This document shows, piece after piece, positions 62,136 to 64,000 of a stretch of DNA of 64,000 bases. The DNA comes from Cerasicoccus frondis. Its GTDB lineage: Bacteria; Verrucomicrobiota; Verrucomicrobiia; Opitutales; Cerasicoccaceae. The stretch covers positions 1 through 64,000 of the forward strand of contig JAVDPC010000005.1 of assembly GCA_031296915.1 (NCBI GenBank), given 5' to 3'. The first letter of the stretch is position 1. Every line of letters begins with the position of its first letter. The notes beneath the pieces are model-generated. The model was not told where the DNA came from, made no database searches, and saw only the letters and a list, made by a program, of their open reading frames with translations. The position numbers were made by a program, and so were the translations under genes.

Positions 62136-62711
62136 TCAAGGAAAGGTCTCTCCTTTCTCCAGCATGGCCACTGCCCGCCGGATCCAGCGTTGACGCGTTT
62201 CTTCCCGCTTCGCCGTGACAATGCGGAAGAGAAAGGAATAACGCTTGGTCTTGGTCAGCGACGCGTAAAAGGCCGCCGCAGCCGGGCAGTCCTGCAACGC
62301 TCGTTGGAACTCCTCTGGCGCTTCAATGGACGCGGATGAGGCGTAAGCGGCCTCCCAACGACCATCGGCCTTGGCCCGATCGATCTCTAGCTGCCCCCGC
62401 GCCTGCATGCGCCCGGCTTTGGTCAGTTCCTCGACCAGCTTCACGTTGCGCTGAGACCACAAACTCCGACGGCGACGCGGCGTAAACCGCTGCAGGAAAT
62501 AGACTTCGTCACACTTAAGCTTTTGCCCGTCTATCCAGCCATAGCACAGCGCAACGCGCAGCGCCTGCTGATAGTCGACCGACTTTACCCCGCTGCCTTT
62601 CTTCCCAATCTTCATCCAGATGCCCAATTCATCCTCCTGGTTGGCGGCCAACCACTTTTCCCAAGCGACAGCACTGGCAAAGGCGCGATGGGGCGGATCT
62701 TTTTTCGACAC
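62136..62711 (-). CDS. YdeI/OmpD-associated family protein
   Basis: A 191-residue protein; the start is taken as the GTG at 62711, preceded by a clear GGAGGTGA Shine-Dalgarno 7-8 bases upstream. The open frame continues back to 62756 through a weaker start. The family pattern WLAANQEDELGIWMKIGKKGSG, ALCYGWIDGQ and RFTPRRRRSLWSQRN is present, which is the YdeI/OmpD-associated family. Its biochemical function is not known. It is 42 bases beyond the end of the MFS gene. Confidence 0.88.
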   Translation of the reverse strand: MSKKDPPHRAFASAVAWEKWLAANQEDELGIWMKIGKKGSGVKSVDYQQALRVALCYGWIDGQKLKCDEVYFLQRFTPRRRRSLWSQRNVKLVEELTKAGRMQARGQLEIDRAKADGRWEAAYASSASIEAPEEFQRALQDCPAAAAFYASLTKTKRYSFLFRIVTAKREETRQRWIRRAVAMLEKGETFP

Positions 62712-62752
62712 GTTGCTCACCTCCAAAGGTTGCCGTAATCCGGAGCAAAGAC

Positions 62753-64000
62753 TCAAGCCAGTTCGGCGTCTGCGGCGCGCTCGATATCGATTTCCTCTTC
62801 CGTTGGGCGCTGTCCGATGTGCTCGAGGTTCAGCCCTTTTGTCTCGATGCCGAAGATCAAGGTGACAATTGCCCCCAACACCGAGCTGCCCACCAGGCAG
62901 TAAAGCAGGACCTCTGTGCCGATATGCGCCAGGAGGATCGGGAATAAAAACGCGGTGAGCACGGCGCCGATCTTGGCGAAAGACGCCGCAAAACCTGCCC
63001 CCATGCCGCGCACGTGCGTGGGGAACACCTCGCCCGCAAGCAGGTAGGTCATCGCATTGGGCCCCAGGTTGGTCATGAAGAAGAAGAGCATGAAGCCCAC
63101 GAACAAGAGCACCATGTTGTTGCTCCCGTCGGCATTCATCGACAAGGCCGCCAACAACAAGCCCAGCGCGCAGCCAACGAAGCCCACGATCTGCAACTTA
63201 ATCCGCCCCACTTTGTCGACCAGGTAGATCGCGAAAATGATGCCAAACACGAACAGCAAGTCCATGATCGCCGACCCTTTGGCGGCCAGCATGTCGTTGT
63301 GAATAATGGCCTTGAGCGAGCCCTGCGCCGCTTCCGAACCAATCAGGGCGGCCAGGATGGTCGGCGTAAAAATTCCGATGCCATAGGTGCCCAAATCCTG
63401 CAAAAACCACGGAACCGACGCCAAAATCGTCGCCTTGCGATTGTCCTTATTGAACAGCGCAAAATAGTGCGACTTCGGTTTTTCCTGCCCCGCAATGTGC
63501 GGGCTCCGCAGCTTGACTTGCTTCGGGTATTGCGGGTGGCGCTTGAGCAGTCGATGCGTCTCATACTCGGCCTCCTCCATCCGTCCCTTCGACACCAGCC
63601 AGTGGATGCTGTCGGTGACAAAGAAACGCCCGAACACCACAAACGCCGCTGGTAAAATGGCCGTCGCATACATCCAGCGCCAAGCCGTAACGTCGGGGTC
63701 GCGCATCAAAAACAAGCAGCCGATCAACGTGCCAAACAACGCCCCGACCGCCTGAAACGCAAACGCGCTGAGCACGAGACGCCCTCGCATGACCGAGGGA
63801 ATGCTTTCGGAAATCACCAGGTGCGCCGTTGGGTAATCGCACCCCAAGGCCACCCCTACGCCCAGCAGGCAGATGACCAGCGTCACAAAGTTTGGCGCCA
63901 CGCACAGCGCGCTGAGGAACACCGTAAAGATGATCATCTCCGCGATAAACATGCGCTTGCGGCCCAAGTGGTCAGACAGACCGCCCAGCGCCGAAGCCCC
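62753..64000 (-). CDS. MFS transporter, sugar porter-like (5' end cut by window edge)
   Basis: Partial: translation continues past position 64000. The first readable residues form GLSDHLGRKRM, the motif A of the loop between helices 2 and 3, so only about two N-terminal helices are missing. At least ten further helices are visible, with a central loop around SKGRMEEAEYETHRLLKRHPQYPKQVKLR (residue outline). It matches the sugar-porter/MFS type. The substrate is not known; a hexose or organic acid is possible. It ends about 40 bases before the start of the YdeI-like gene. Confidence 0.85.
   Translation of the reverse strand, partial: GASALGGLSDHLGRKRMFIAEMIIFTVFLSALCVAPNFVTLVICLLGVGVALGCDYPTAHLVISESIPSVMRGRLVLSAFAFQAVGALFGTLIGCLFLMRDPDVTAWRWMYATAILPAAFVVFGRFFVTDSIHWLVSKGRMEEAEYETHRLLKRHPQYPKQVKLRSPHIAGQEKPKSHYFALFNKDNRKATILASVPWFLQDLGTYGIGIFTPTILAALIGSEAAQGSLKAIIHNDMLAAKGSAIMDLLFVFGIIFAIYLVDKVGRIKLQIVGFVGCALGLLLAALSMNADGSNNMVLLFVGFMLFFFMTNLGPNAMTYLLAGEVFPTHVRGMGAGFAASFAKIGAVLTAFLFPILLAHIGTEVLLYCLVGSSVLGAIVTLIFGIETKGLNLEHIGQRPTEEEIDIERAADAELA

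Noticed and set aside
1..64000. tRNA or rRNA genes
   Set aside because: No cloverleaf-like or rRNA-like segment was recognised by eye in the intergenic regions; a dedicated search could still find one, but none is claimed.

Overview
The window looks like a chromosomal piece of a Gram-negative, LPS-making bacterium, most likely a Verrucomicrobiota member near the Opitutales/Puniceicoccales. This placement is an inference. It rests on weak Shine-Dalgarno sequences, an EpsI (exosortase-associated) protein, a DUF4838 hydrolase-like protein, an HU-like/DUF4469-like DNA-binding protein, several REP-like palindromes and a moderate GC content. No rRNA, tRNA or CRISPR array was recognised.

Layout. 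(1) 0-15.5 kb is mostly housekeeping: a LolA-like protein, a Nudix hydrolase, a UDP-sugar pyrophosphorylase, a metallo-beta-lactamase-fold hydrolase, a peroxiredoxin-like protein, a cupin, rpsP / trmD / rplS / rplI with a small membrane-protein ORF between inverted repeats inserted after rpsP, a DsbD-type reductase, UDP-xylose synthase, galE and an orphan histidine kinase. (2) 15.6-34.6 kb is a glycan locus, almost all on the minus strand. It holds PglF-like, PglE-like, PglD-like and PglC-like enzymes for a diamino-sugar undecaprenyl carrier. Embedded among them is a LuxE-LuxC fusion (acyl reductase), an iron alcohol dehydrogenase, an AMP ligase, a stand-alone acyl carrier protein and a VOC enzyme. 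A nucleotide-sugar dehydrogenase, a WecA-like transferase fused to a CapD-like sensory half, a DUF4838 protein and two GT4 glycosyltransferases follow. (3) 34.6-36.0 kb is a boundary with an HU-like gene, a 22-bp tandem array, a strong terminator and two REP-like inverted pairs. (4) 36.0-49.6 kb is an AT-rich variable glycan cassette: WcaF-like acetyltransferase, two sulfotransferases, five glycosyltransferases, two Wzy/O-antigen-ligase proteins, a pyruvyl transferase, a Wzx flippase and a broken IS630 transposase with a 16-base C run. (5) 49.6-62.0 kb holds sugar-nucleotide and LPS-core genes: rfbA, rfbB, kpsF/kdsD, kdsA, a UDP-glucuronate-4-epimerase-like gene, rfaE1, gmhA, a GbsR/MarR regulator divergent from a Wzz-like exported protein, rfaD, glmS and ugd. 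(6) The right end has a YdeI-family gene and a truncated sugar-porter MFS gene.

Working model. CapD/PglF, DegT/PglE and NeuD/PglD would make a 4-acylamino-6-deoxy sugar that PglC puts on undecaprenyl phosphate. The ACP / ligase / LuxEC / Fe-ADH set would supply or reduce an unusual acyl group for that sugar. The variable cassette would extend, sulfate, pyruvylate, flip and polymerise the glycan. The LuxEC-centred acyl module is the best candidate for an undescribed system. A roughly 106-bp near-identical direct repeat lies at both ends of a 57.6-kb span covering almost the whole region.
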